From assembly GCA_003646745.1 (NCBI GenBank), contig QMLM01000027.1:1-12359 (forward strand): a stretch of 12,359 nucleotides of DNA, in the 5' to 3' direction. The DNA is from Deltaproteobacteria bacterium. GTDB taxonomy: Bacteria; Desulfobacterota; B13-G15; RBG-16-54-18. The position numbers and the translations under genes are program-made. Of the stretch, positions 1 to 6,689 are shown piece by piece. The notes beneath the pieces are model-generated. The model did not search any database. It saw only the letters and a list, made by a program, of their open reading frames with translations, and was not told the DNA's origin. Every line of letters begins with the position of its first letter. Position 1 is the first letter of the stretch.

Positions 1-498
1 CTTCAATCCCTTAAGATCCTCTAATTTGTAAACGGGCTTTTTGCTATGCAGCAGGCCAGGACCATGGGCATGAAGATAAAGGACCTTCACCTCATCCAGT
101 TCTTTAGGCCTGAACTTCTTATAAAACTCATTGATTACACAAGTAGCCACCTTCCCACTGGGGTAGCCCAAGGGCAGATCTATGGCCTCTATCGCAGGGA
201 ACCGTCCCCGAGTATAGCCGAAAACCGACATCCCGATATCTGCAACACCTTTCAAGATCCCATCATAGATTTGAGGTCCCTTAAGGAGTGCTCCACCAGG
301 GAAATAGGTGATCTTTACCTTCCCGTTTGTGCGCTTTTCTATCTCCTTTGCCCAGGCATCGCCCAATTTGGCCTGAATATGTGCAGGTGGAAAGAAGTTA
401 GCGTAGGTAAGCTCAATCGGGGCGGCATGTGAGACGAATAAGGGCAATGCCACCAAAACCAAAACCACAGAAGCTACCACAAACCATCTTCCCTTCAT
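1..498 (-). CDS. TRAP transporter DctP-type substrate-binding protein (partial, C-terminus outside window)
   Basis: Periplasmic binding component of a TRAP transporter, expected to capture a carboxylate-type solute for Na+/H+-driven uptake by DctQM partners not seen here. I translated 166 residues in one open frame running off the left edge; family members are usually about 330-350 residues, so about half is present. Residues 1-26 form a signal peptide: MKGRW, a hydrophobic run of Val/Leu/Ala, and a probable cleavage near SHA-AP. The mature start (IELTYANFFPP, then WAKEIEKRTNGKVKITYFPGG around 48-69) and the stretch GPQIYDGILKGVADIG are typical of DctP proteins. The ATG (498-496) is preceded by AAAGGGGGG at good spacing. 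The gene lies downstream of the mutase/ligase operon on the same strand, 220 bases away, so it may deliver that pathway's substrate (inference). It could equally belong to a separate TRAP operon further left. Confidence 0.9.
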   Translation of the reverse strand, partial: MKGRWFVVASVVLVLVALPLFVSHAAPIELTYANFFPPAHIQAKLGDAWAKEIEKRTNGKVKITYFPGGALLKGPQIYDGILKGVADIGMSVFGYTRGRFPAIEAIDLPLGYPSGKVATCVINEFYKKFRPKELDEVKVLYLHAHGPGLLHSKKPVYKLEDLKGLK

Positions 499-543
499 AA
501 TTACCCCCCTTTCATAAGGAAGATTTTTAATAAAAGAACACTC

Positions 544-567
544 CTCTAAAAACCGCCGTTCTTAGAG
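544..567 (-). promoter_or_regulatory. Stem-loop in the 5' leader of the TRAP gene
   Basis: Read on the minus strand, CTCTAAGAAC and GTTTTTAGAG pair over ten positions (one G-U) around a GGCG tetraloop. It sits about 45 bases upstream of the TRAP start codon and downstream of the candidate promoter. No U-tract follows it directly, so it is not a standard terminator. It could stabilise the transcript or take part in leader regulation. The structure is visible in sequence; the function is unknown. Confidence 0.4.
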
Positions 568-615
568 ACACAACCACCCCCTTTCTATTTGTTATAGACT
601 CCTAACCTTTTTTAT

Positions 616-644
616 TCATTAGCCTAAAAAAATAATCATGTCAA
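616..644 (-). promoter_or_regulatory. Possible sigma-70 promoter for the TRAP gene
   Basis: On the minus strand a perfect -35 hexamer TTGACA (644-639) is followed after 17 bases by TAATGA (621-616), a poor -10. An alternative -10, TATAAC, lies further downstream (around 594-589) but lacks a good -35. The TTGACA lies in an AT-rich gap between two same-strand genes, which supports separate transcription of the TRAP gene. No clear terminator for the upstream ligase gene was found in this 220-base gap, so readthrough is also possible. Confidence 0.35.
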
Positions 645-718
645 GCCAAATATCCTTCAAGTTCAAAATTTTCAAAAAAGGGGACGGAAAGAACAGAGGT
701 CTTTAGGACTACGAAATT

Positions 719-2272
719 TTATTCAGATTTGCCGTACTTCTGCCTTAGTTTTGGCTTTTCTATCTTCCCGGTGGAGCTGCGGGGCACATGGTCAAAGATA
801 ATGCGGCGGGGACGCTTATAGCGGGGTAAGTTTTGCTCGCAGAACAAGATGATTTCGTCCTCGGTTAATGTCTCGCCATTGATAGGTTCAATTATTGCAG
901 TAACTATCTCACCCAACCTCTCATCAGGGGTTCCAATGACTGCTACATCGTGAACTTTGGGATGTCTTTGGATAATCTCCTCTACTTCTACAGGATAGAC
1001 ATTCTCCCCTCCGCTGATAACTAAGTCTTTCTTTCTGTCAACAAGATAGATAAACCCTTCCTCATCCATCTTGGCCAAATCCCCTGTATATAACCAACCA
1101 TTTCGAATGGTCTTAGCGGTCAGCTCTGGATTTTTGTAGTATTCCTTCATAATACCACCGCCCTTGACAATAAGCTCACCCACTTCTCCCCTAGGTACAT
1201 CTTCACCTTCATCATTGACTATACGGGCGTCCCACATTAGGGCAGGCTTCCCGATAGCACCGACCTTCCTCTCATTTTCGATCCCAAGGTGAATAACTCC
1301 TGGCCCTGCACTTTCACTCAGTCCATAATTAGTATCATATTGCATCTGTGGAAAATGCCTTTTTAGGCGTTGAACTAGGCTAGGGGGGATAGGTTGGGCC
1401 CCCATATGGGTAAGGCGCCAACAGCTGAGACCATAGTCCTCCTTGTTAAGTTCTCCTCTATCTAAGACTTCAAGTATATCTAAAGCCCAAGGTACCAATA
1501 AAAACACCACCGATATGCGCTCCTTTGAAATAGTCTCAATTATATACTGCGGGCTTACCTGCTCTGTTAGCAAAACAGCTCGTCCCCCTACGATCATGCA
1601 GCCAAGCAGATGCCCAATTGCCAAATGATACAAGGGAGGAATCATCAGGAGACTGTCATTGTGCTTCCAGTAGTGATTGATCGCTTCAGCCAAAGCAGCA
1701 CACATCAAATTCTTATGGACAAGAAGCACCGGTTTGGGAGCTCCTGTAGTGCCGGAAGTAAAATAAAGCGCACATTCTTCCTCATCCTTTAATTCCACCT
1801 TCGGTGATTCGGAGGAGGATTTTTTTACAATGTCCTCCATATTCTCCATTCCTTCGTGGTGACCATGACCGACGCAGATAAAGTTTTTCACTGTTTGTAA
1901 CTTCGAACGGATTGCGTTCATCCTTTCGGCAAACTCCTCGTCAAGGATAAAAGCTGACGGTTCTGCCACATTGGCACAATATTCAATATCATCGTCTTTA
2001 AACCTATAGTTGAGGGGAGCTACCCACGCCCCTGATTTCATAACAGCAAAGTATGCCTCAAGCCAGTTTATGGAATTCCTTCCGAGCAACAGGACCTTTT
2101 TACCCTTCCCAATCCCTCTATGGATAAGAGCATTTGCTAATTTATCCGTCCTTTCGTTAAATTGCGACCAAGTAATCTCCTTTCTCACTTTTGTAGCAGG
2201 TCTTACCTCGACAAACGCAATATCGTGAGGATACATCCGCGCGTTTTTGACCACTATATCCACTATATTCAT
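719..2272 (-). CDS. AMP-forming acyl-CoA synthetase (class I adenylate-forming enzyme)
   Basis: Cytoplasmic ligase that activates a carboxylic acid with ATP and CoA, giving the acyl-CoA, AMP and PPi. All core motifs of the ANL superfamily are visible in 517 residues, a normal length: P-loop TSGTTG at 172-177, YGLSE at 316-320, GWLYTGD at 392-398, hinge region VDRKKD at 411-416, A8 motif SGGENVYPVEVE at 420-431, and the C-terminal catalytic lysine in STGKIEKP (about K503). The start ATG has GGAGGAGG just upstream (2284-2277). It is the last gene of the leftward operon, 25 bases after the MmgE/PrpD gene. Its closest visible relative is the ligase at 6690-8267, sharing long identical blocks such as YDTNYGLSES and GKIEKPKLRQKY. 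The substrate cannot be read from sequence; context suggests the acid that feeds the mutase (inference). Confidence 0.93.
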   Translation of the reverse strand: MNIVDIVVKNARMYPHDIAFVEVRPATKVRKEITWSQFNERTDKLANALIHRGIGKGKKVLLLGRNSINWLEAYFAVMKSGAWVAPLNYRFKDDDIEYCANVAEPSAFILDEEFAERMNAIRSKLQTVKNFICVGHGHHEGMENMEDIVKKSSSESPKVELKDEEECALYFTSGTTGAPKPVLLVHKNLMCAALAEAINHYWKHNDSLLMIPPLYHLAIGHLLGCMIVGGRAVLLTEQVSPQYIIETISKERISVVFLLVPWALDILEVLDRGELNKEDYGLSCWRLTHMGAQPIPPSLVQRLKRHFPQMQYDTNYGLSESAGPGVIHLGIENERKVGAIGKPALMWDARIVNDEGEDVPRGEVGELIVKGGGIMKEYYKNPELTAKTIRNGWLYTGDLAKMDEEGFIYLVDRKKDLVISGGENVYPVEVEEIIQRHPKVHDVAVIGTPDERLGEIVTAIIEPINGETLTEDEIILFCEQNLPRYKRPRRIIFDHVPRSSTGKIEKPKLRQKYGKSE

Positions 2273-2297
2273 GATACCTCCTCCAATGAGTTGCGTT

Positions 2298-3659
2298 TCA
2301 GCTCAATAACAAAGGAATCAAAATACACACGTCTTCTAGCTCTTCAAGCCGATTGACCAACGACACTATTTCCTCCGCCCTTTCCTTTATTTGATGCCTT
2401 TTTGAAAAGTCGATGCAATCCCAAAAATGCCCTTCGTGCTCCTCTTTGGTGAGGGGGTTTCCGGGAAAACCAGGCGCGATATCGATGCTTTTAAGATAAG
2501 TATTCCCCCCCGTGGTCAAGACCCTCATCTCTAATGCAGTATGGCCTTGCTTTTCCAGAGCTGGATCAGAAATGACATGGATCTTTTTGATGAGTTCCAT
2601 AACTTGGGGATCTTTTACATATGATTCTTCAAAGTGGTGGAGTTTAGAACCCCTTCTGACGAGGGCGTTAGCAACGCAGTACTGGATGCTAAACTGAGCG
2701 TTCACTCTGGGATTATCACCTATCTGAAATTGGTGCCCCACCAGTTTATAGGTATAGGGTGGTACCATAATGTCAATACGATCAACGTCTTCCGGAACAA
2801 GATGTCCTTCTTCGATGAGGCTGAGGATGGCATCAGTGCTGCCCAAAGTGAGTCCGCAGCTTGGATACTTTTTGAAGATAAGCTTCTGAAGTTCAAACCT
2901 ATTGCCCAATCCACCCACAACAGCTTCAGGATCAAAAATATCCTTAGCATAGAGGTGAAAATATCCATAGACGCCTTCAAGGAAGTTCTTCGGACCTGTT
3001 ATTCCCATACGGGCAAATAAGGCACACGTCATTCCGCCTTGAGAAACCCAGCCTTGAATAACTCTCACCGCCAGAGAGCCATCGATATTGCTCTGAAAGC
3101 TCCCTCCGCTTTTATTAAACGCCAAGGCTAGGGCGTTCCAAATTTCTGTCGCATTCAGGCGAAGTATCTTGCTGGCGGCCACTGCTGCAGCAAAGATACC
3201 ACAGACCCCCGTCGGATCAAAACCGTCATAAGCTGATTCGGTTAGGTTTAACCTAGCCGCTACTTCGGCTCCTAAAACAAGAGCCGTGAGAAATTCCTTT
3301 CCGCTACAACCTCCTACCAATTCAGCAGCTGCCAAGGCGGTGGGGACAGCAGAAGCCCCTATGTGTATTCCTGGGGCCATGGCATCATCAAAATCTAGGG
3401 CTCGAGCCATGACACTGTTGACAAAAGCCGCATTTTGAGCCGGAACCCTTCCACCATGGATTAAAATGGTGGCTTCCTCCTTCCCCCCCACTTCCCTGAC
3501 GAATTCCACCAGTGCCTCACAACCTTCAGCTGTTGCCCCAGCAATGGTTGTCCCCAAAATGGTCAAGATCATGTTCTTGACAACGCTTCGTGCCCCTTGT
3601 GGAATATCCTCAAATTTGGTGCGGAAAATATAGTCTACAAGCCTTTTTTCGAGCTCCAT
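2298..3659 (-). CDS. MmgE/PrpD family protein
   Basis: Member of the family that includes 2-methylcitrate dehydratase (PrpD/MmgE), cis-aconitate decarboxylase and related epimerases. It has 453 residues, full family length. Family hallmarks seen: NSVMARALDFDD at 81-92 followed by a conserved-type His (H99) and SAVPTALAAAELVGG, the helical stretch LNATEIWNALALAF around 168-181, KKYPSCG at 263-269, and GNPLTKEEHEGHFWDC near the C-terminus. Compared with the usual DFDDTH...HPG and KxYPxCxxTH patterns, the threonine-histidine pairs are replaced (DFDDAM; KKYPSCGLTL), so classical methylcitrate dehydratase activity should not be assumed. The ATG has GGAGGT upstream. It lies 86 bases after the mutase small subunit and 25 bases before a ligase, so it probably acts on an intermediate of the same pathway. 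No citrate synthase-like or lyase gene is nearby, which argues against a methylcitrate cycle. Confidence 0.87.
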   Translation of the reverse strand: MELEKRLVDYIFRTKFEDIPQGARSVVKNMILTILGTTIAGATAEGCEALVEFVREVGGKEEATILIHGGRVPAQNAAFVNSVMARALDFDDAMAPGIHIGASAVPTALAAAELVGGCSGKEFLTALVLGAEVAARLNLTESAYDGFDPTGVCGIFAAAVAASKILRLNATEIWNALALAFNKSGGSFQSNIDGSLAVRVIQGWVSQGGMTCALFARMGITGPKNFLEGVYGYFHLYAKDIFDPEAVVGGLGNRFELQKLIFKKYPSCGLTLGSTDAILSLIEEGHLVPEDVDRIDIMVPPYTYKLVGHQFQIGDNPRVNAQFSIQYCVANALVRRGSKLHHFEESYVKDPQVMELIKKIHVISDPALEKQGHTALEMRVLTTGGNTYLKSIDIAPGFPGNPLTKEEHEGHFWDCIDFSKRHQIKERAEEIVSLVNRLEELEDVCILIPLLLS

Positions 3660-3745
3660 CGAATACCTCCACTTGCCACGACCTCCTTACTATGAAGACC
3701 CTTTGAGCTAAAAACCAAATTTTCTCCCCTCCCCCGTTTCGACGT

Positions 3746-4147
3746 TTAACCTTTAAGAATACCATCAATAATACTTATGATGGTATCCCGCATGGTCCCA
3801 GGTGTAAAGACAGATGAGGCCCCTAGCTCCTTGAGCTTGTCTACATCGTCTGGTGGTATCACGCCTCCGATAATGAGTTTAACATCACCCATATCCTTTC
3901 CCTTCAATAGTTTTGCTAACTTATCGGTATAAAAGAGGTGTTCACCCCCCAAAAAACTGATTCCAATGGCATCAGCATTTTCCTCAATGGCCACCTGAAC
4001 GATGCGCTCAGGCGTATTGTATAATCCAGCATAGATTACTTCGTAACCGCTATCCATGAGCCACTTGGAGACAATTCTTAAACCATTGTCATGAGCATCT
4101 AAACCTACTTTGCCAAGGACAATCCTCTTTCTCCTTTTATAAACCAT
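3746..4147 (-). CDS. Acyl-CoA mutase small subunit, B12-binding domain
   Basis: The 133-residue protein is a stand-alone cobalamin-binding domain of the methylmalonyl-CoA mutase C-terminal type. The base-off/His-on motif DxHxxG is present as DAHDNG at 17-22, with His19 the expected lower cobalt ligand and Lys13 in the usual place before it. The SxL motif is ISFL (S64-L66) and the GG motif is IIGGVIPP (about 92-98), all three typical for Rossmann-type B12 domains. The length matches small subunits of two-component mutases (IcmB/HcmB type). It starts 32 bases after the large-subunit stop, with AGGAGAGG before ATG. It should form the active adenosylcobalamin enzyme with the product of 4180-5808 (known of the family). 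Nothing in this subunit indicates which acyl-CoA is used. Confidence 0.93.
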   Translation of the reverse strand: MVYKRRKRIVLGKVGLDAHDNGLRIVSKWLMDSGYEVIYAGLYNTPERIVQVAIEENADAIGISFLGGEHLFYTDKLAKLLKGKDMGDVKLIIGGVIPPDDVDKLKELGASSVFTPGTMRDTIISIIDGILKG

Positions 4148-4179
4148 TTTTTACCTCTCCTAAAAAATTGAATTAAATC

Positions 4180-5808
4180 CTAACTTGGGATCACAAAGTC
4201 AGTAGCTTGCCTCATAGCATCGCAAATCTCTTGCAGAGTCGCTCTGGCCTCCACTGCCTCCATAATTGGTTCAAATAAGTTTATATCTGGCCTTCGTCTG
4301 ACAAGATTATATATTTTATCCAGGGCCCTTCGAACTGGTTCTTGCTCCCGCTTACTCTTGTAATCCTGAATATATTGAATTCTTGTTGTCTGCATGTCTG
4401 GGGTATGCCGAAAGATGTTAATCTTTACGTCTTCATCTTCATCTCGAAATATATTAACGCCGACCATGGGTTGCTGCCCAGTTTCAATAGCATTAGCCCA
4501 TTTATACCGTGCCTCATTTATCTGCTCCTCTACCCAGCCTTCTTTGAAACACTGTATGAAACCGCCTTTATTTTCAATAACTTTCATCAACTCCCAAATT
4601 TGTTCCTCTAACTGCTCGGTCAACGTCTCCACCAGATAAGAACCACCCAGAGGATCAACGGAGTTAGCTACCTTAGTCTCATAGGCGATGATTTGCTGTG
4701 TTCGGATGGAGAGTTTGTGGCTTTCTTCGGTAGGCAGACTATAGGCCTCGTCATAGCCAGTGGTGTGTATAGATTGGGCCCCGCCTAGAACTGCCGCCAG
4801 AGTCTGAATGGTCGCCCGTACGATGTTGTTCAATGGCTGCTGAGCCGTTAGCGCCAGGGCAGAGGTCTGGATAGCCGTTCGGAACCACATGCTTCTGTTG
4901 CTCTTAGCACCAAACTTTTCCTTAAGCATACGGGCCCATATCCGCCTCATGGCCCTCAACTTGGCCACTTCTTCGAACAGGTCTATGTGGGCAGCCGAGA
5001 AAAAGGCCATTCGATGAGCAAAGCTATCGATCTCTAGCCCCCTATCCATCAACCCCTTTATGTAATCAGCAGCTAGAGATATAGCAAAGGCAGCCTCCTG
5101 AACGGCATTGACCCCTGTTTCCCGAATATTGTATGCATTTATATTTATTATGTTCCATCGTGGTGTACGTGGCACCAAGTATTCCATGACATCCAAACCG
5201 ATTTTTATCGTCAAATCGATGGGGAAGAAGGCGGTGGTGGCCTCAAAGGTCGGTCCCACAAACTGAGTAATCGCACAGTTCATAATTGTCCCGATCAAAT
5301 TCTCCCAGGGGATCCCCCTTTCCTTAGCCAGTAAAAGATACTGAGCCATTACGATGGCGGAGCAGGGTGGTTGAACGATCAGGGTGGAACTCACCCTATC
5401 CAAAGGGATATCCGTATATAGGGTCTTCATATCCTCAAACGTACAAAGGGAGGTCCCCTGGAGACCAACATCCCCTTGGGCTAGGGGATGATCGGGATCT
5501 AAGCCTAACTTAGTTGCGACATCCACATCCATATTGATGCCAGTTTGACCAATCTTGAGTAAATACCTTATCCGCTCATTGCTTTGCTGTGGAGTCCCAA
5601 AACCACTTTGTTGTCTCCGAGTCCATAACCGCCCCCGATACATGTCCTTATGGATGCCTCTGGTAAAGGGGTATTGGCCTGGATTCGGAACTTCACCATG
5701 CCAATCGGATTGGGTATATACCTCTTTATATTCAATACCGGAAAGAGACTTAAAATTTGGAATCCTCTCCCCTTCAAGGTAAAAAGAAAACTTTCGCTCT
5801 TTGTTCAT
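4180..5808 (-). CDS. B12-dependent acyl-CoA mutase large subunit, divergent active site
   Basis: Catalytic TIM-barrel subunit of the methylmalonyl-CoA mutase family, performing a radical 1,2-rearrangement of an acyl-CoA with adenosylcobalamin. The 542 residues lack a B12 domain, like IcmA/HcmA. Family anchors: PGQYPFTRG at 43-51, GQTGINMDVD near 87-96, LGGAQSIHTTGYDEA and VDPLGGSYLVE in the second half, and TGQQPMVGVN towards the end. Overall it resembles the isobutyryl-/2-hydroxyisobutyryl-CoA mutase branch. By hand alignment to Propionibacterium MutB, Tyr89 is Gln67 (RRQQSGF), Gln197 is Met176 (GTIMNC), His244 is Asn227 (AYNIRETG), and the Arg207 region holds about four extra residues with no matching Arg. 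IcmA has Phe/Gln and HcmA Ile/Gln at the 89/207 positions, so neither fits. The start ATG overlaps the tetR stop by 4 bases and uses GGGAGGAG inside tetR. Mutase family is certain; substrate is unknown. Confidence 0.93.
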   Translation of the reverse strand: MNKERKFSFYLEGERIPNFKSLSGIEYKEVYTQSDWHGEVPNPGQYPFTRGIHKDMYRGRLWTRRQQSGFGTPQQSNERIRYLLKIGQTGINMDVDVATKLGLDPDHPLAQGDVGLQGTSLCTFEDMKTLYTDIPLDRVSSTLIVQPPCSAIVMAQYLLLAKERGIPWENLIGTIMNCAITQFVGPTFEATTAFFPIDLTIKIGLDVMEYLVPRTPRWNIININAYNIRETGVNAVQEAAFAISLAADYIKGLMDRGLEIDSFAHRMAFFSAAHIDLFEEVAKLRAMRRIWARMLKEKFGAKSNRSMWFRTAIQTSALALTAQQPLNNIVRATIQTLAAVLGGAQSIHTTGYDEAYSLPTEESHKLSIRTQQIIAYETKVANSVDPLGGSYLVETLTEQLEEQIWELMKVIENKGGFIQCFKEGWVEEQINEARYKWANAIETGQQPMVGVNIFRDEDEDVKINIFRHTPDMQTTRIQYIQDYKSKREQEPVRRALDKIYNLVRRRPDINLFEPIMEAVEARATLQEICDAMRQATDFVIPS

Positions 5809-6428
5809 GGGTAACTCCTCCCGCCGTCATCTTGAAGATTGCTCACACCATTGGTAAAAATGCCAAATATTATCTTTGATAACTGTTGAGGCGTAACAGG
5901 CCCTTTGGAATTGTACCATGAGTAGATCCAGTTACACATTCCAAACAGGGTAAAGGCTACGGCTGTCACCTTATCCTTCTCAACAGAGGCACCCAAACAG
6001 CTTTGCAGGACGCCGGCTACTATCTGATAATATCTTCTTTCCTTTTCAGCGATTATCTTAAAAGACTTCGGGGGAAGATTATGGGCTTCATGAAGCAAAG
6101 TTTTGGCTTCGTACACATTTCTAACGTAAAGATCTATATGGCGTGAGATTATATATTTAATTTTTGCAAAATCACCTTCGACTCCTTTCAATTCCTCCTC
6201 TAAATCCCCCAAAACAAGGTCCATATAATTATTCAGAATAAAATAAAGGATCTCAACTTTGCTGGTGAAATAATGATATATCCCCCCCTTGCTGATCTTT
6301 GCTGCCGCAGCAATTTCATCCATGCTTGTTTCCAAATAACCCCTAGTACTAAAGAGCTTAGCAGCAATTTTTGCAATACTAATGACCTTATTTCCTTTTC
6401 TATTAAATTGACCCACTTTGTTTTTCAT
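5805..6428 (-). CDS. TetR/AcrR family transcriptional regulator
   Basis: One-domain repressor-type regulator of 207 residues. The N-terminal helix-turn-helix is clear at about 15-62: AAKLFSTRGYLETSMDEIAAAAKISKGGIYHYFTSKVEIL with the usual G-YHYF-K-ELL-like pattern. The C-terminal ligand domain ends with LFGMCNWIYSWYNSKGPVTPQQL, a pattern I associate with KstR2/PaaR-like regulators that bind acyl-CoA thioesters (from family knowledge, not proven here). It is the first gene of the leftward operon and overlaps the mutase large-subunit gene by 4 bases (ATGA), so it is co-transcribed with its likely targets. Two tandem 19-bp repeats end 3 bases upstream of its ATG, which suggests strong autorepression. 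The start has only a weak GGAA ribosome site, and that site lies inside the operator. Likely inducer: a CoA intermediate of the pathway. Confidence 0.9.
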   Translation of the reverse strand: MKNKVGQFNRKGNKVISIAKIAAKLFSTRGYLETSMDEIAAAAKISKGGIYHYFTSKVEILYFILNNYMDLVLGDLEEELKGVEGDFAKIKYIISRHIDLYVRNVYEAKTLLHEAHNLPPKSFKIIAEKERRYYQIVAGVLQSCLGASVEKDKVTAVAFTLFGMCNWIYSWYNSKGPVTPQQLSKIIFGIFTNGVSNLQDDGGRSYP

Positions 6429-6431
6429 ATT

Positions 6432-6469
6432 TTATTCCGACTGTTCGGTTTTATTCCAACCAGTCGGTT
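6432..6469. promoter_or_regulatory. Tandem-repeat operator, probable TetR binding site
   Basis: Two adjacent 19-bp direct repeats, TTATTCCGACTGTTCGGTT (6432-6450) and TTATTCCAACCAGTCGGTT (6451-6469), abut without a gap. Each contains an imperfect CCgAC/GTcGG palindrome. The outer arms CCGACTG (6437-6443) and CAGTCGG (6461-6467) are perfect inverted repeats, so the whole block is also a dyad centred near 6452. It lies between the -10 area and the start codon of tetR and faces the divergent ligase gene. Similar ACCGA...TCGGT palindromes are typical TetR-family operators. Binding by the product of 5805-6428 is inferred. Confidence 0.75.
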
Positions 6470-6470
6470 T

Positions 6471-6500
6471 ATTAATGCATATTATATGCTCCCATGTCAA
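6471..6500 (-). promoter_or_regulatory. Probable promoter of the tetR-mutase operon
   Basis: On the minus strand there is a perfect TTGACA at 6500-6495 and a perfect TATAAT at 6486-6481. They are only 8 bases apart, so they cannot work together. TTGACA could pair with ATTAAT (6476-6471, spacing 18), or TATAAT could act with a weak -35 further upstream. In either case transcription would start just before or within the tandem operator, which would allow repression by blockade. The region is promoter-like; the exact start is undetermined. Confidence 0.45.
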
Positions 6501-6617
6501 GTATTATTTTGATCAAGATTTTTCCAAAATCTCTCAAAAAAGGGAGAAACCACTTTAAAAGGCTCTAAGACAGATATTTTGTTTCGCAAAATTCATCTTG
6601 CCCTCTTGCCTAAAGGA

Positions 6618-6646
6618 TTGTATGCAATATGCAAAGATGATATAGT
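6618..6646 (+). promoter_or_regulatory. Possible promoter for the rightward ligase genes
   Basis: TTGTAT (6618-6623) and TATAGT (6641-6646) are spaced by 17 bases, 44 bases before the ATG at 6690. The -10 matches the consensus in five of six positions and the -35 in three. It would lie about 150 bases from the tandem operator, so repression through that site would be indirect unless a closer promoter exists. The rest of the 261-base divergent gap is AT-rich and holds a small dyad (AGATTTT/AAAATCT, 6516-6532) of unclear meaning. Confidence 0.3.
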
Positions 6647-6689
6647 GAACGCCAAAAAAACGAGAGATTCCGGGAAGGGGGGAGAAAAA

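Noticed and set aside
46..432. Open frame on the plus strand, 128 codons
   Set aside because: It lies antisense to the TRAP binding protein, whose frame has a signal peptide and clear family motifs. The plus-strand product resembles nothing and lacks a ribosome site.
2634..3020. Plus-strand open frame of 128 codons inside the MmgE/PrpD gene
   Set aside because: It is antisense to a full-length gene with strong family motifs and has no recognisable domain.
4180..5808. Plain annotation as methylmalonyl-CoA mutase (mutA/mutB)
   Set aside because: Key substrate residues of methylmalonyl-CoA mutase are not conserved and no epimerase or MeaB partner is in the window, so only the family name is supported.
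6477..6489. Perfect AT-rich palindrome GCATATTATATGC next to the tandem operator
   Set aside because: It overlaps the TATAAT promoter element and is easily explained by AT-rich promoter sequence. It does not share the ACCGAC-type operator bases.
6579..6689. N-terminal extension of the acyl-CoA synthetase frame
   Set aside because: The 37 extra residues do not resemble the paralogue, have no ribosome site, and overlap the candidate promoter. ATG 6690 has a strong ribosome site and restores alignment from the first residues.
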